Below are positions 1 through 7,795 of a stretch of DNA of 10,208 bases, one piece after another; positions within the stretch are counted from its first letter, which is position 1, and each line of letters starts with the position of its first letter. Position numbers and translations under genes: made by a program. The DNA comes from Maricaulis sp. (GTDB taxonomy: Bacteria > Pseudomonadota > Alphaproteobacteria > Caulobacterales > Maricaulaceae), in the NCBI GenBank assembly GCA_002694345.1, contig NZLV01000093.1:1-10208 (forward strand), read 5' to 3'. Under the pieces are notes generated by a model. The model did no database searches. It had not been told where the DNA came from and worked only from the letters and a program-made list of their open reading frames with translations.

Positions 1-145
1 GCGGGTGCGACAAGGGGGCCTGCCCTGCAGACGGACCGCTAAATGCCTCCTGCCGCGCCATTTTCCGCTTAGGGAATTAAGAATTCACCGACCGGATTTT
101 GAGGGGGAATGACAGGCCTCGCGTCTCCCCCTGCCTGCCGGATCG

Positions 146-847
146 CTAGCTGGCGACTCGCGTAGCCAGGCCCCGCTCCTGCAGGATGGCGCCGTAAGCC
201 GTGTTGATGGCGGCCATTTTCTCGTCTGCAAGCTTCTGGATTTCCAGCGGCGCACCCCGGGCAATCAGCCGGTCAGGGTGATTCTGGGAGGCGATGCGGC
301 GATAGGCCCGGCGCAGGTCTGTGTCGGAAATATCGGCCTCGATACCCAGGATGACATAGGGATCATCGGCATCGGGCTCGACATGGGCGGAGCGGATGCG
401 GCGAAACTCGCTTTCGCTGAAGCCGAATATATCCGCCACCTGTTCCAGATAGGTCATCTCGTCCGGCGTCACGGAACCATCGGCCTTGGCGACGTGGAAG
501 AGCCCGTCCAGCACATCTTCCAGAATCGCCGGATAGCAGCGGAAGCGGCGCGCCAGACGGCGGGCATAGCCGTCAAAGCCCAACGTGGTCTGGGTGGCGA
601 GCTGGAAAGCCCGGTCCAACGGCTCACGCCCTTCCGGCGGCGGCTTGAACACTTCATAGAAGGCCCGCACTTCGGAGCGCGACACGATCCCGTCGGCCTT
701 GGCCATTTTCGCGCCCAGCCCGATCAGCGCCATGGCAAAATCCGCATCCTCGACATTGTGCTGGGCCGCGCGATCATCGCAGCCCTCGCACTCGAGGAAG
801 CAGTCACGGCCTTTCAGCCGATCTGCGAACCTTTGCCAGAAACCCAT
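146..847 (-). CDS. DjlA-like co-chaperone: TerB domain plus C-terminal J-domain
   Basis: A 233-residue cytosolic co-chaperone predicted to stimulate the ATPase of DnaK. The N-terminal half (about 35-155) is a TerB-like helical domain with two acidic repeats, AKADGIVSRSE near 49-59 and AKADGSVTPDE near 120-130; this arrangement is typical of TerB/DjlA proteins. A J-domain covers about 162-225, and its essential His-Pro-Asp triad is at 190-192. Unlike E. coli DjlA there is no N-terminal membrane segment, so it should be soluble. Three cysteines (16, 20, 23) lie close together near the N-terminus; a metal site is possible but unproven. The ATG at 847 is preceded on the minus strand by GGAGG about 8 bases upstream. 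It ends in TAG and is divergent from the 5-oxoprolinase gene, with no sign of a shared operon. The domain assignment is firm; the client protein is unknown. Confidence 0.9.
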   Translation of the reverse strand: MGFWQRFADRLKGRDCFLECEGCDDRAAQHNVEDADFAMALIGLGAKMAKADGIVSRSEVRAFYEVFKPPPEGREPLDRAFQLATQTTLGFDGYARRLARRFRCYPAILEDVLDGLFHVAKADGSVTPDEMTYLEQVADIFGFSESEFRRIRSAHVEPDADDPYVILGIEADISDTDLRRAYRRIASQNHPDRLIARGAPLEIQKLADEKMAAINTAYGAILQERGLATRVAS

Positions 848-998
848 GTCTCCGCCCTCCGGGGCGTCATTTAGGCATCACGCCCGTCCGGCGCGAGAGG
901 CGAAGCAGCATAAACTGCCTTGCGTGTCAGCTTAAGCCTGTTGAACCGCATCGCGCCATGACTACCCTCCGTCCCCATCACAGCCATGGGCAAAGAGC

Positions 999-3900
999 AT
1001 GAATGAGCACGTGCAGGGCGAATGGGAATTCTGGATCGACCGTGGCGGCACCTTTACGGACGTCATCGGACGGGCACCGGATGGACGCTTGCAGGCACTC
1101 AAACTCCTGTCGGAAAGCCCGGACTATCCCGATGCCGCCAGCGAAGGCGTCCGACGGCTGTCCGGCGGCGCACCGGTGCGGGCCGTCAAAATGGGCACGA
1201 CAGTGGCCACCAACGCCCTGCTGGAGCGGAAGGGCAGCCGGACACTCTTTCTCGTCACCCGCGGCTTTGCGGACCTTCTGGTCATCGGCGACCAGACCCG
1301 GCCGGACATTTTCGCCCTCGACCTGACCCGGCCCGACCCGCTCTATGACCGTGTGGTGGAGGTTGATGAACGCCTCGATGCCGAGGGCCACGTCCTGGCG
1401 GACCTCGATGCCGACGCCGCGCGGCAGAGCCTGAAACAGGCGCGCGCCGACGGTTTCGACACGGTCGCGATCGCGCTGATGCATGCCTATGCCAATGAGG
1501 TGCACGAGGTGCGGCTGGAAGAGCTGGCCCGCGCGTGCGGCTTCTCCACCATCATCCGCTCCTCCATCGCCTCGCCGCTGGTGAAGATCGGGCCTCGCGC
1601 CTCGACCAGCGTGCTGGACGCCTATCTCACCCCGGTGCTGCGCGAATACGTCAATCGCGTGGATCGCGGCCTGGAGGGCACACCGCTCTTCTTCATGCAA
1701 TCCTCCGGCGGTCTCGCGCCGGCCAACAGCTTCCATGCCCGCGATGCGGTCCTGTCGGGCCCGGCCGGCGGCGTGGTCGGCATGGCCAAGACCGCCAAAC
1801 GCGCCGGGCATGACCGGGTGATCGGGTTCGACATGGGCGGCACCTCCACCGATGTCTCGCGCTTTGATGGCGATGCCTATGACCGTGTCCAGGAGACCCT
1901 GGTCGCCGGCCATCGGCTGCGCGCGCCGATGATGGCGGTCCACACGGTTGCTGCGGGCGGCGGCTCTATCCTCACCTTTGACGGCGAACGCGCCCGCGTC
2001 GGGCCGGACAGCGCTGGCGCCATGCCGGGACCGGCCGGCTATGGCCGGGGTGGCCCGGCCGCCGTCACCGACGCCAATATCGTGCTGGGGCGGATCCAGC
2101 CGGACTGGTTCCCGCATGTCTTCGGTGAAACCTCGGACCAACCGCTTGATGTCGAGGCCTCGCGCCGTGCCCTGGGCGAGCTGGCCGAAGCCATGGGCCT
2201 GTCCGGCCCGGAAGACGCGGCAGAGGGCTTCCTCGCCGTCGCTGTCGAGAGCATGGCGCAAGCGATCAAACAGATCTCCATCGGCCAGGGCGTGAACCCG
2301 TCACGCTATGCCCTGGCCGCCTTCGGGGGCGCCGGGGCCCAGCACGCCTGCCGCGTGGCTGATGCGCTGGGCATGTCCACCGTGCTCATCCACCCCTATG
2401 GCGGCCTGCTGTCAGCCCTGGGTATCGGACTGGCGGAAATCCGCGAAACCCGTCTGGGGGCCGTGGAAGACAGTCTGGACGCCGCCGAGGCGCAAGCCCG
2501 CGCCCTGACCACCAGCCTGGGCGTGGAAGCGCGCGCGGCCCTGTCCGCGCAGGGCCTGCCGCAGGACACGATCCGGGTGAGCCGTGAGTGGCGATTGAAA
2601 GTGTCCGGTTCGGACACCTCCATTCCGGTGACCGAAGCGGATCGCGCGACCATGGAGGCGCAGTTCGCCGACGCCCACAAACGCCTGTTCGGCTTCATCC
2701 CGGCCGGTGGCCTGGTGATTGAATCGGTCAGCGTGGAAGCGGAAGCGGAACCGCCGGGCTCCAGCGACTGGACGATCGACATGCCCGTCGCGGACACCTC
2801 GCCCCAGCCGGACGGTCAGGTCCGCATGTTCGACCAGGGCGCCTGGCGCGAGATCCCGGTCTATCGTCTGGGCGACTTCGGCCCCGGGGGCCGCATCGCC
2901 GGCCCTGCCCTGGTGATGGACCCCAATACCACGATCGTGCTCGACCGCGGCTGGGATGCGGTGCGACTTGCCGACGGCACGCTGAGCCTGGAACAGTCCG
3001 GCCAGCGCCAGGACAACACGCAAAGCACCGCGCTCGACCCGGTCCGTCTGGAGCTCTTCAACAAGCGGTTCATGAGCGTGGCCGAGCAAATGGGCGTTGC
3101 CCTCGAACGCACGGCCCATTCGGTGAACATCAAGGAGCGGCTCGACTTCTCCTGTGCCGTCTTCGATGCAGAGGGCGGCCTGGTCGCCAATGCGCCGCAC
3201 ATGCCGGTGCATCTGGGATCGATGTCGGCCTCGGTCCGGGCCGCAGCAGACGCCCATCCGGATCTCGGTCCGGGCGACGCTGTTGCCGTCAACGCGCCTT
3301 ATGATGGCGGCACACACCTGCCCGACATCACCCTGGTCACGCCGGTCCATGATCCCGACAGTGGCGAACGCCTCTTCTATGTGGCCTCTCGTGGTCACCA
3401 TGCCGATGTCGGCGGAATCGCGCCGGGCTCCATGCCGCCCTTCTCGCGCACCATTGACGAGGAAGGCGTTCAGTTCCGCAATGTGAAGGTGATGAGCCAG
3501 GGCGAGTTTGACGAGAGCTTGGTTCGCGACGTGCTCGCCTCCAGCGCCCATCCGGCCCGCAAGCCGGACCAGAATATTGCCGACATGAAGGCCCAGCTCG
3601 CAGCCTGCGCCCGCGGCGCGCAGGAACTGCACCGCCTGGTCAGCGATAACGGGCTGGACGTCGTGAAAGCCTATATGGGCCATGTCCAGGACAATGCGGA
3701 ACGCGCGGTGCGTCGGGTCATCGGCGCGCTGAGCGATGGCCACCACACGGTGAGACTGGATGATGGGGCGCAGATTTGTGTCAGCATTTCCGTCAACCAC
3801 GAGGACCGGTCCGCGATTGTGGACTTCACCGGGACCTCGCCCCAGCGCGACAGCAATTTCAACGCTCCGTCCTCGGTGGCGCGGGCGGCCGTCCTCTATG

Positions 3901-4568
3901 TCTTCCGCTGTCTGGTGGGCGATGCCATTCCGCTCAATGAAGGCTGCCTGAAACCCATCGAGCTGGTGATCCCGGACGGCTGTCTGCTCAATCCGCGGCC
4001 GCCGGCGGCGGTGGTGGCCGGCAATGTGGAAACCAGCCAGCTGGTGGTGGACGCCCTGTTTGGCGCCACAGGCCGGCTCGCCGCCTGCCAGGGCACGATG
4101 AACAATCTGACCTTCGGCAATGCCAACCACCAGTATTACGAGACGATCTGTGGTGGGGCCGGTGCCGGTATCGACGCTGACGGCGACGGGTTTGCCGGCG
4201 AGAGCGCCATCCACACCCACATGACCAATTCGCGCATGACCGATCCGGAAGTGCTGGAACGGCGCTATCCGGTGCGGGTCATCCACCACCGCGTGCGCAA
4301 CGGGTCCGGCGGGACCGGACGCTGGCGCGGCGGCGACGGCTCCGTGCGCCGGCTGCAATTCCTGGAACCGATGGAGGTCGCCCTGCTCTCCTCGCGCCGT
4401 CAGGAGAATCCATTCGGCCTGATGGGCGGTGGCGATGCCTTGCGCGGCCAGCAACGCGTCTGGCGGGGCGAGCAGGTCGAGGAATTGCCGGGCCTGTTCC
4501 GCATTGACGTGGACGCCGGTGACAGTGTCGAGATCGAGACGCCGGGCGGAGGCGGGTTCGGCAGCTAG
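999..4568 (+). CDS. 5-oxoprolinase (ATP-hydrolysing), fused HyuA-HyuB type
   Basis: A 1189-residue cytosolic enzyme of the hydantoinase/oxoprolinase family. It is expected to open 5-oxo-L-proline (pyroglutamate) to L-glutamate using ATP. The N-terminal HyuA half begins with the nucleotide-binding motif DRGGTFTD (14-21), followed by SGPAGGVVGMA near 252 and the second phosphate-binding motif FDMGGTSTDVS near 275. The HyuB half runs from about 680 to the end, with NAPHMPVHLGSM, NAPYDGGTHLPD and SRGHHADVGG, and a glycine-rich C-terminus ending GGGGFGS. Length and single-chain fusion match eukaryotic and bacterial OplA-type enzymes rather than split HyuA/HyuB or the PxpABC system. The ATG at 999 has only a weak purine-rich RBS (AAAGAG). 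Its TAG stop overlaps the stop of the convergent zinc hydrolase gene. A hydantoin or acetone/acetophenone carboxylase-like substrate is less likely but cannot be excluded from sequence alone. Confidence 0.92.
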   Translation: MNEHVQGEWEFWIDRGGTFTDVIGRAPDGRLQALKLLSESPDYPDAASEGVRRLSGGAPVRAVKMGTTVATNALLERKGSRTLFLVTRGFADLLVIGDQTRPDIFALDLTRPDPLYDRVVEVDERLDAEGHVLADLDADAARQSLKQARADGFDTVAIALMHAYANEVHEVRLEELARACGFSTIIRSSIASPLVKIGPRASTSVLDAYLTPVLREYVNRVDRGLEGTPLFFMQSSGGLAPANSFHARDAVLSGPAGGVVGMAKTAKRAGHDRVIGFDMGGTSTDVSRFDGDAYDRVQETLVAGHRLRAPMMAVHTVAAGGGSILTFDGERARVGPDSAGAMPGPAGYGRGGPAAVTDANIVLGRIQPDWFPHVFGETSDQPLDVEASRRALGELAEAMGLSGPEDAAEGFLAVAVESMAQAIKQISIGQGVNPSRYALAAFGGAGAQHACRVADALGMSTVLIHPYGGLLSALGIGLAEIRETRLGAVEDSLDAAEAQARALTTSLGVEARAALSAQGLPQDTIRVSREWRLKVSGSDTSIPVTEADRATMEAQFADAHKRLFGFIPAGGLVIESVSVEAEAEPPGSSDWTIDMPVADTSPQPDGQVRMFDQGAWREIPVYRLGDFGPGGRIAGPALVMDPNTTIVLDRGWDAVRLADGTLSLEQSGQRQDNTQSTALDPVRLELFNKRFMSVAEQMGVALERTAHSVNIKERLDFSCAVFDAEGGLVANAPHMPVHLGSMSASVRAAADAHPDLGPGDAVAVNAPYDGGTHLPDITLVTPVHDPDSGERLFYVASRGHHADVGGIAPGSMPPFSRTIDEEGVQFRNVKVMSQGEFDESLVRDVLASSAHPARKPDQNIADMKAQLAACARGAQELHRLVSDNGLDVVKAYMGHVQDNAERAVRRVIGALSDGHHTVRLDDGAQICVSISVNHEDRSAIVDFTGTSPQRDSNFNAPSSVARAAVLYVFRCLVGDAIPLNEGCLKPIELVIPDGCLLNPRPPAAVVAGNVETSQLVVDALFGATGRLAACQGTMNNLTFGNANHQYYETICGGAGAGIDADGDGFAGESAIHTHMTNSRMTDPEVLERRYPVRVIHHRVRNGSGGTGRWRGGDGSVRRLQFLEPMEVALLSSRRQENPFGLMGGGDALRGQQRVWRGEQVEELPGLFRIDVDAGDSVEIETPGGGGFGS

Positions 4569-5605
4569 ATGATCTCGTCTTCGTCGAAGAGGGGATCACT
4601 GCCCAGCATGTCGTCCAGCTGTGCCATTGGCTCATCATTGCGGCGTTTGACGATTTCCGCCACGTGGCACACCGCATCGCCCTCATTGACGATCGGCAGC
4701 ATGGTGCGGCCGATGATCAGCCCCGCCACCGGAGACAGGATTTCGGTATCCATCTCCCCCAGCGGGTCGCTCAACACGCCGATCAGCTCGCCGTCCTCGA
4801 CATGCTGACCGATCGAGCGGTGCATGCGCAAGACCCCGCCCATGGGCGCCCGGAGCCAGGTGCTTTTCTTGCTCATCTCGGAGACGAGCTTGGACTTCAG
4901 CCCCTTGTCGGCACGGATCATGCCCAGCTTGCGCAGGACACGCAGGATACCCTTCACCCCCAGACGAAGAGCGGTCTCGTCGAAGCGCAGGGCTTCGCCG
5001 CTCTCATAGACGATCACGGGAATGTCGCGCGCCTGGGCTGCGCCACGCAGGGAGCCGTCGCGAAGCGAGGAATGCACGATCACCGGACTGGCAAATTCCC
5101 GCGCCAGTTCCAGCGCGGCGGGCACGCCGGTATCGACCCGGATCTGGGGCAGATTGGTGCGGTTCTGGGCTGCCGAGTGCAGGTCGATGCCCGCATCGCA
5201 CCGCTCCACCACCTCTGTCATGAAGATATTGGCCAGCCGGGCGGCCAGTGAGCCACTGGCCGCGCCCGGGAAGGACCGGTTGAGGTCACGGCGGTCCGGC
5301 AGATAGCGGGACTGGGAGATGAAGCCGAATGTGTTGACCACGGGAATGCAGATCAGCGTCCCGGCGATCGAGCGCAATTGCGGCGTCCGGATCAGGCGAC
5401 GGATCGTCTCCACCCCGATGATCTCGTCACCATGGATGGCCGCCGAGACAAACACGGTGGGACCGGGCCGGCGGCCATGAATGACATGGACCGTCAGCGA
5501 CATCGGTGTGTGATCGGAGAGGACCGAGACGGGAATCTCGACATTGGCCCGGGTTCCGGCCGCAACCTTGCGGCCGGCGATTTCGAAGGGCTCGCGCCGG
5601 CTCAT
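4565..5605 (-). CDS. Succinylglutamate desuccinylase/aspartoacylase (M14) family zinc hydrolase, last gene of the rimBK cluster
   Basis: A 346-residue zinc-dependent hydrolase of the AstE/AspA branch of the M14 carboxypeptidase fold. Predicted zinc ligands are His58 and Glu61 in AIHGDE and His143 in GIDLHS; the substrate-binding motif RDLNR is at 106-110 and a likely catalytic Glu201 lies in VYESGE. From about 250 to 320 there is a biotinyl/lipoyl-like beta-barrel (APMGGVLR and SPVAGLIIG half-motifs), common in this subfamily and absent from short AstE enzymes. The tail (331-346) is very acidic. The ATG at 5605 overlaps the rimK TGA by 4 bases (ATGA) and follows GGAAAGGG, so translation is probably coupled to rimK. 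By context I infer that it removes glutamate or an amide-linked group from the RimK product rather than degrading succinylglutamate: no arginine-succinyltransferase pathway gene is in the window. The exact substrate is unknown. Confidence 0.88.
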   Translation of the reverse strand: MSRREPFEIAGRKVAAGTRANVEIPVSVLSDHTPMSLTVHVIHGRRPGPTVFVSAAIHGDEIIGVETIRRLIRTPQLRSIAGTLICIPVVNTFGFISQSRYLPDRRDLNRSFPGAASGSLAARLANIFMTEVVERCDAGIDLHSAAQNRTNLPQIRVDTGVPAALELAREFASPVIVHSSLRDGSLRGAAQARDIPVIVYESGEALRFDETALRLGVKGILRVLRKLGMIRADKGLKSKLVSEMSKKSTWLRAPMGGVLRMHRSIGQHVEDGELIGVLSDPLGEMDTEILSPVAGLIIGRTMLPIVNEGDAVCHVAEIVKRRNDEPMAQLDDMLGSDPLFDEDEII

Positions 5606-6507
5606 CCCTTTCCGCGCGTCTTCGTCTTGCCGGGCACGGCATTCTTCTCGATGAAATCGATGATCTGAGCGGCGACGTCCACGCCGGTGGCATTCTCGAT
5701 GCCTTCCAGGCCGGGCGAGGAATTCACTTCCATGATGACCGGGCCGTGATTGGAGCGCAGCATGTCGACACCGGCGACATTGAGGCCCATCACCTTGGCC
5801 GCGCGGACCGCCGTGGAGCGCTCTTCCGGCGTCAGCTTGATCTTGCTGGCCGATCCGCCGCGGTGGAGGTTGGAGCGGAAATCACCCTGTGCGCCCTGGC
5901 GCTTCATGGCCGCAACGACCTTGCCCCCGACAACGATGGTGCGGATGTCGGCACCACCGGCTTCCTTGATGAATTCCTGGACCAGGATGTCCACCTTGGC
6001 ACCACGGAAAGCCTCGATCACGGACTTGGCCGAGCGGCGGGTTTCCGCCAGCACGACGCCCACGCCCTGGGTGCCTTCCAGCAGTTTGATCACCACCGGC
6101 TCACCGCCGACAATGTCGAGCACATCATCGGTCATGCTGGTGTCGTGGGCAAAAGCCGTCACCGGCAGGCCCAGACCGGCGCGGGAGAGAAGCTGCAGCG
6201 AGCGCAGCTTGTCGCGCGAACGGCCGATGGCCACGCTTTCATTGGCGGCCCACACGCCCATCATCTCGAACTGCCGGACGACGGCCATGCCATAGCTGGT
6301 GATCGATGCACCAATCCGCGGAATGACCGCATCCACCTTGGGCAGGGCGTGCCCCGGATAGCGAAGCTCCGGCTTGTGGGAGGTGATATCCATGTACAGC
6401 TTGAGCGTATCGTAGATATCGATCTCGTGACCGCGCGCCTCGGCCGCTTCCACCAATCGCTTGTGGGAATACAGATTGGCGTTCCGGGCCAGCATAATCA
6501 GTCGCAT
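5602..6507 (-). CDS. rimK: RimK, ATP-grasp ribosomal protein S6 C-terminal glutamate ligase
   Basis: A 301-residue ATP-grasp amide ligase, the usual RimK length and strongly similar along its whole length to E. coli RimK as I recall it. RimK adds L-glutamate residues to the C-terminus of ribosomal protein S6 and can make short poly-glutamate. Visible landmarks are the N-terminal RimK domain with DAVIPRIG (59-66) and RQFEMMG, the NESVAIGRSRDKLRS core-lid segment (89-103), nucleotide-binding KLLEGTQGVGVVLAE (141-155), VQEFIKEA (176-183), the conserved FRSNLHRGG (210-218) and metal ligands in IMEVNSSPG (Glu260, Asn262). No catalytic motif is missing. The ATG at 6507 follows GGAGAATGAC, a good RBS. 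It is the middle gene of a three-gene unit, 58 bp after the protease gene and overlapping the zinc hydrolase start. The S6 substrate is taken from the family; another target is possible. Confidence 0.95.
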   Translation of the reverse strand: MRLIMLARNANLYSHKRLVEAAEARGHEIDIYDTLKLYMDITSHKPELRYPGHALPKVDAVIPRIGASITSYGMAVVRQFEMMGVWAANESVAIGRSRDKLRSLQLLSRAGLGLPVTAFAHDTSMTDDVLDIVGGEPVVIKLLEGTQGVGVVLAETRRSAKSVIEAFRGAKVDILVQEFIKEAGGADIRTIVVGGKVVAAMKRQGAQGDFRSNLHRGGSASKIKLTPEERSTAVRAAKVMGLNVAGVDMLRSNHGPVIMEVNSSPGLEGIENATGVDVAAQIIDFIEKNAVPGKTKTRGKG

Positions 6508-6565
6508 GTCATTCTCCGCCTGTCAGGCAAGCTAAGGGGGTTGGATAGCAATGAAACCCGGTGAA

Positions 6566-7048
6566 CTAAAGGGTTGCGGAGCACAGAAAGGACCGCGCCG
6601 GATCGACCAGCGCATTGGGTCGCAGGGCCGTGCGCCCGATCAGCATCCGGAACCCCATCTCGTCCCGGCGCGTCAAAGTCAGCTCGATGGGCCAGGTGTA
6701 AAGGCCGATGCGCAACCGGGTCGAGACCACATAGCGCGTCTGGACCTGGCCGTTTGAGCTGCGGATCTCGCGGCTTTCCAGAACCGGCATTTCACAGGGG
6801 ATACGGGTGAGATTGTCATCCTGGTTGGGATGAAGCTCGAACCGCACCCAAGGCTCGCCGTCTTTCTCGAACGGCTTGATCTTCCAGGCGTGGATCGCCG
6901 AGGTGCGGGCCCCGGTATCGATCTTCGCCTTGACCCGGAAATCGCCGAAATCCGGCAGTCCCACCCATTCGCGCCAGCCCACGATGATCGAGGGCGCGCC
7001 GGCGGAACGCGCGGATTTTCGCGATGCGGTTTTGCGTTGGGTGGTCAA
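6566..7048 (-). CDS. RimB-type retropepsin-like protease (annotated in databases as ATP-dependent zinc protease)
   Basis: A 160-residue protein of the family usually named 'ATP-dependent zinc protease' or RimB. What the sequence shows is an aspartic-protease-like fold: the active-site-type motif KIDTGARTSA at 42-51 (Asp44-Thr45-Gly46), the family signature GWREWVGLPDFG at 24-35, and the hydrophobic-hydrophobic-Gly segment FRMLIGRTAL (133-142). No HExxH zinc site is visible, so the zinc name looks unjustified here. As in retropepsins, one domain per chain implies a dimer. The start is TTG at 7048, supported by GGAG 5 bases upstream and by alignment of the family signature near the N-terminus; no suitable ATG exists. 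Residues 1-18 are basic and probably disordered. It precedes rimK by 58 bp, which fits a role in controlling or processing RimK or its modified target. The ORF is certain, the biochemical activity less so. Confidence 0.88.
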   Translation of the reverse strand: MTTQRKTASRKSARSAGAPSIIVGWREWVGLPDFGDFRVKAKIDTGARTSAIHAWKIKPFEKDGEPWVRFELHPNQDDNLTRIPCEMPVLESREIRSSNGQVQTRYVVSTRLRIGLYTWPIELTLTRRDEMGFRMLIGRTALRPNALVDPARSFLCSATL

Positions 7049-7159
7049 GAGAGCTCCGGTCCCGGTGTGGCGCGCACATTCACCCGGATTTCCGCAAAAT
7101 CAAGTGCGAAAGTCAAAGGCTTCAGGGTCAAAGACCGGCGCGCCGACCGGGCGGACGGA
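7049..7159 (-). promoter_or_regulatory. Probable promoter region of the rimB-rimK-hydrolase cluster
   Basis: This 111-bp gap lies before the first gene of the cluster. Read on the minus strand it contains two copies of CTTTGAC 15 bases apart (plus-strand GTCAAAG at 7112-7118 and 7127-7133), each including a TTGAC-like -35 hexamer. No good TATAAT-like -10 lies 16-18 bases downstream, so the exact promoter is undetermined. The repeat could instead be a pair of regulator half-sites. The region also has the 10-base palindrome CGGCGCGCCG just after the neighbouring gene's stop; it has no T-run and is not a convincing terminator. Confidence 0.25.
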
Positions 7160-7795
7160 CTAGTCGCCGACCCAGAAGGCCAGGCTGACATTCTCCTGCA
7201 CCTGCCCGTCCAGGGAGATGTCCGCAATCAGCAGCTCACCCACAGCCGACTCGCCGGATGTCCATTGGGCATAGCCATCGGGGTCATAGTGCCCAGTCAG
7301 ACTGAACGCGCCCAGCTCGGCATGATGCGCTTCGATCGACACGCCATCCGGGGTCACCGACCAGCTGTCCACCTGAAGCGGATAGGCCTGGTAGAAATCG
7401 CCGTAATCATTGGAGCCGGCGACCTGGCTGGTATCCTCGAGCGCCATCAGGAGGCGCTCCTCGAACCCGTTCCAGTTCGGCTCCACCATGATGGACGTCA
7501 GGGCCAGCGTGCCGAACATGACGTCGCCATTGGCGACGAAATAACCCGGCAGGGTGCCTTCCACCGTGTAGTGCTCGCCGCGTGCACCGGCGTCGGTGTC
7601 GGGAGCAGACGGCTCATCGGTGACATCCGGTGCCGCATCCATCGCGTCATCCTGGACCACACCATCCTCGATGATGATCGTATCGGACGGCTCCTCGACG
7701 GCTGGGCCGCTCTCGGCCTGACCTTGCGTCAAATAGATACCAGCGCCCAGCGCACCCAGCGCGGCGAGACTCACCAGATTCAACACGGCTTTCAT
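7160..7795 (-). CDS. Acidic exported or membrane-anchored protein of unknown function
   Basis: A 211-residue protein I do not recognise. Residues 1-22 are a lysine followed by a hydrophobic stretch rich in Ala, Leu and Gly (MKAVLNLVSLAALGALGAGI), giving either a signal peptide or an uncleaved N-terminal anchor. There is no cysteine, so it is not a lipoprotein. Residues 27-72 form a low-complexity linker rich in Asp, Glu, Pro and Ala. From about 75 to the end there is a compact region with many aromatic residues and alternating beta-strand patterns (YTVEGTLPGYF, VSIEAHHAELGAFSLTGHY, VSLAFWVGD), probably a periplasmic beta-rich domain. I prefer the ATG at 7795, with a G-rich RBS (GGGGG) 5 bases before it, over the in-frame TTG at 7807, which lacks one. 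It lies 63 bp after the ArsR-methyltransferase gene on the same strand and may be cotranscribed with it or have its own promoter. Confidence 0.75.
   Translation of the reverse strand: MKAVLNLVSLAALGALGAGIYLTQGQAESGPAVEEPSDTIIIEDGVVQDDAMDAAPDVTDEPSAPDTDAGARGEHYTVEGTLPGYFVANGDVMFGTLALTSIMVEPNWNGFEERLLMALEDTSQVAGSNDYGDFYQAYPLQVDSWSVTPDGVSIEAHHAELGAFSLTGHYDPDGYAQWTSGESAVGELLIADISLDGQVQENVSLAFWVGD

Noticed and set aside
1..42. A plus-strand frame entering from the left edge and ending at TAA (40-42), perhaps the tail of an upstream gene
   Set aside because: Only 13 codons are visible, other frames are also open for some distance, and nothing such as a shared stop supports it.
74..86. Short palindrome GAATT-AAG-AATTC and a possible CtrA-like TTAA pair
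   Set aside because: The arms are only 5 bases, and the spacing of the TTAA-like halves does not fit the TTAA-N7-TTAA rule.
102..131. Inverted repeat AGGGGGA / TCCCCCT downstream of the djlA-like gene
   Set aside because: The loop is long and no T-run follows on either strand, so it does not qualify as an intrinsic terminator.
986..1006. A six-codon ORF (MGKEHE) overlapping the 5-oxoprolinase start, a possible leader peptide
   Set aside because: It has no clear RBS and is short enough to occur by chance.
978..2261. A 427-codon minus-strand open frame at the start of the 5-oxoprolinase gene
   Set aside because: Same reason: low-information Arg/Gly/Ala/His composition and complete overlap with a strongly supported gene.
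2412..4454. A 680-codon open frame on the minus strand inside the 5-oxoprolinase gene
   Set aside because: It is a shadow of the GC-rich plus-strand gene: His/Arg/Ala/Gly-rich, with no recognisable motif, whereas the plus frame matches the oxoprolinase family throughout.
6552..6577. Small hairpin AACCC / GGGTT between the protease gene and rimK
   Set aside because: A 5-bp stem without a T-run is too weak to call an attenuator or terminator.
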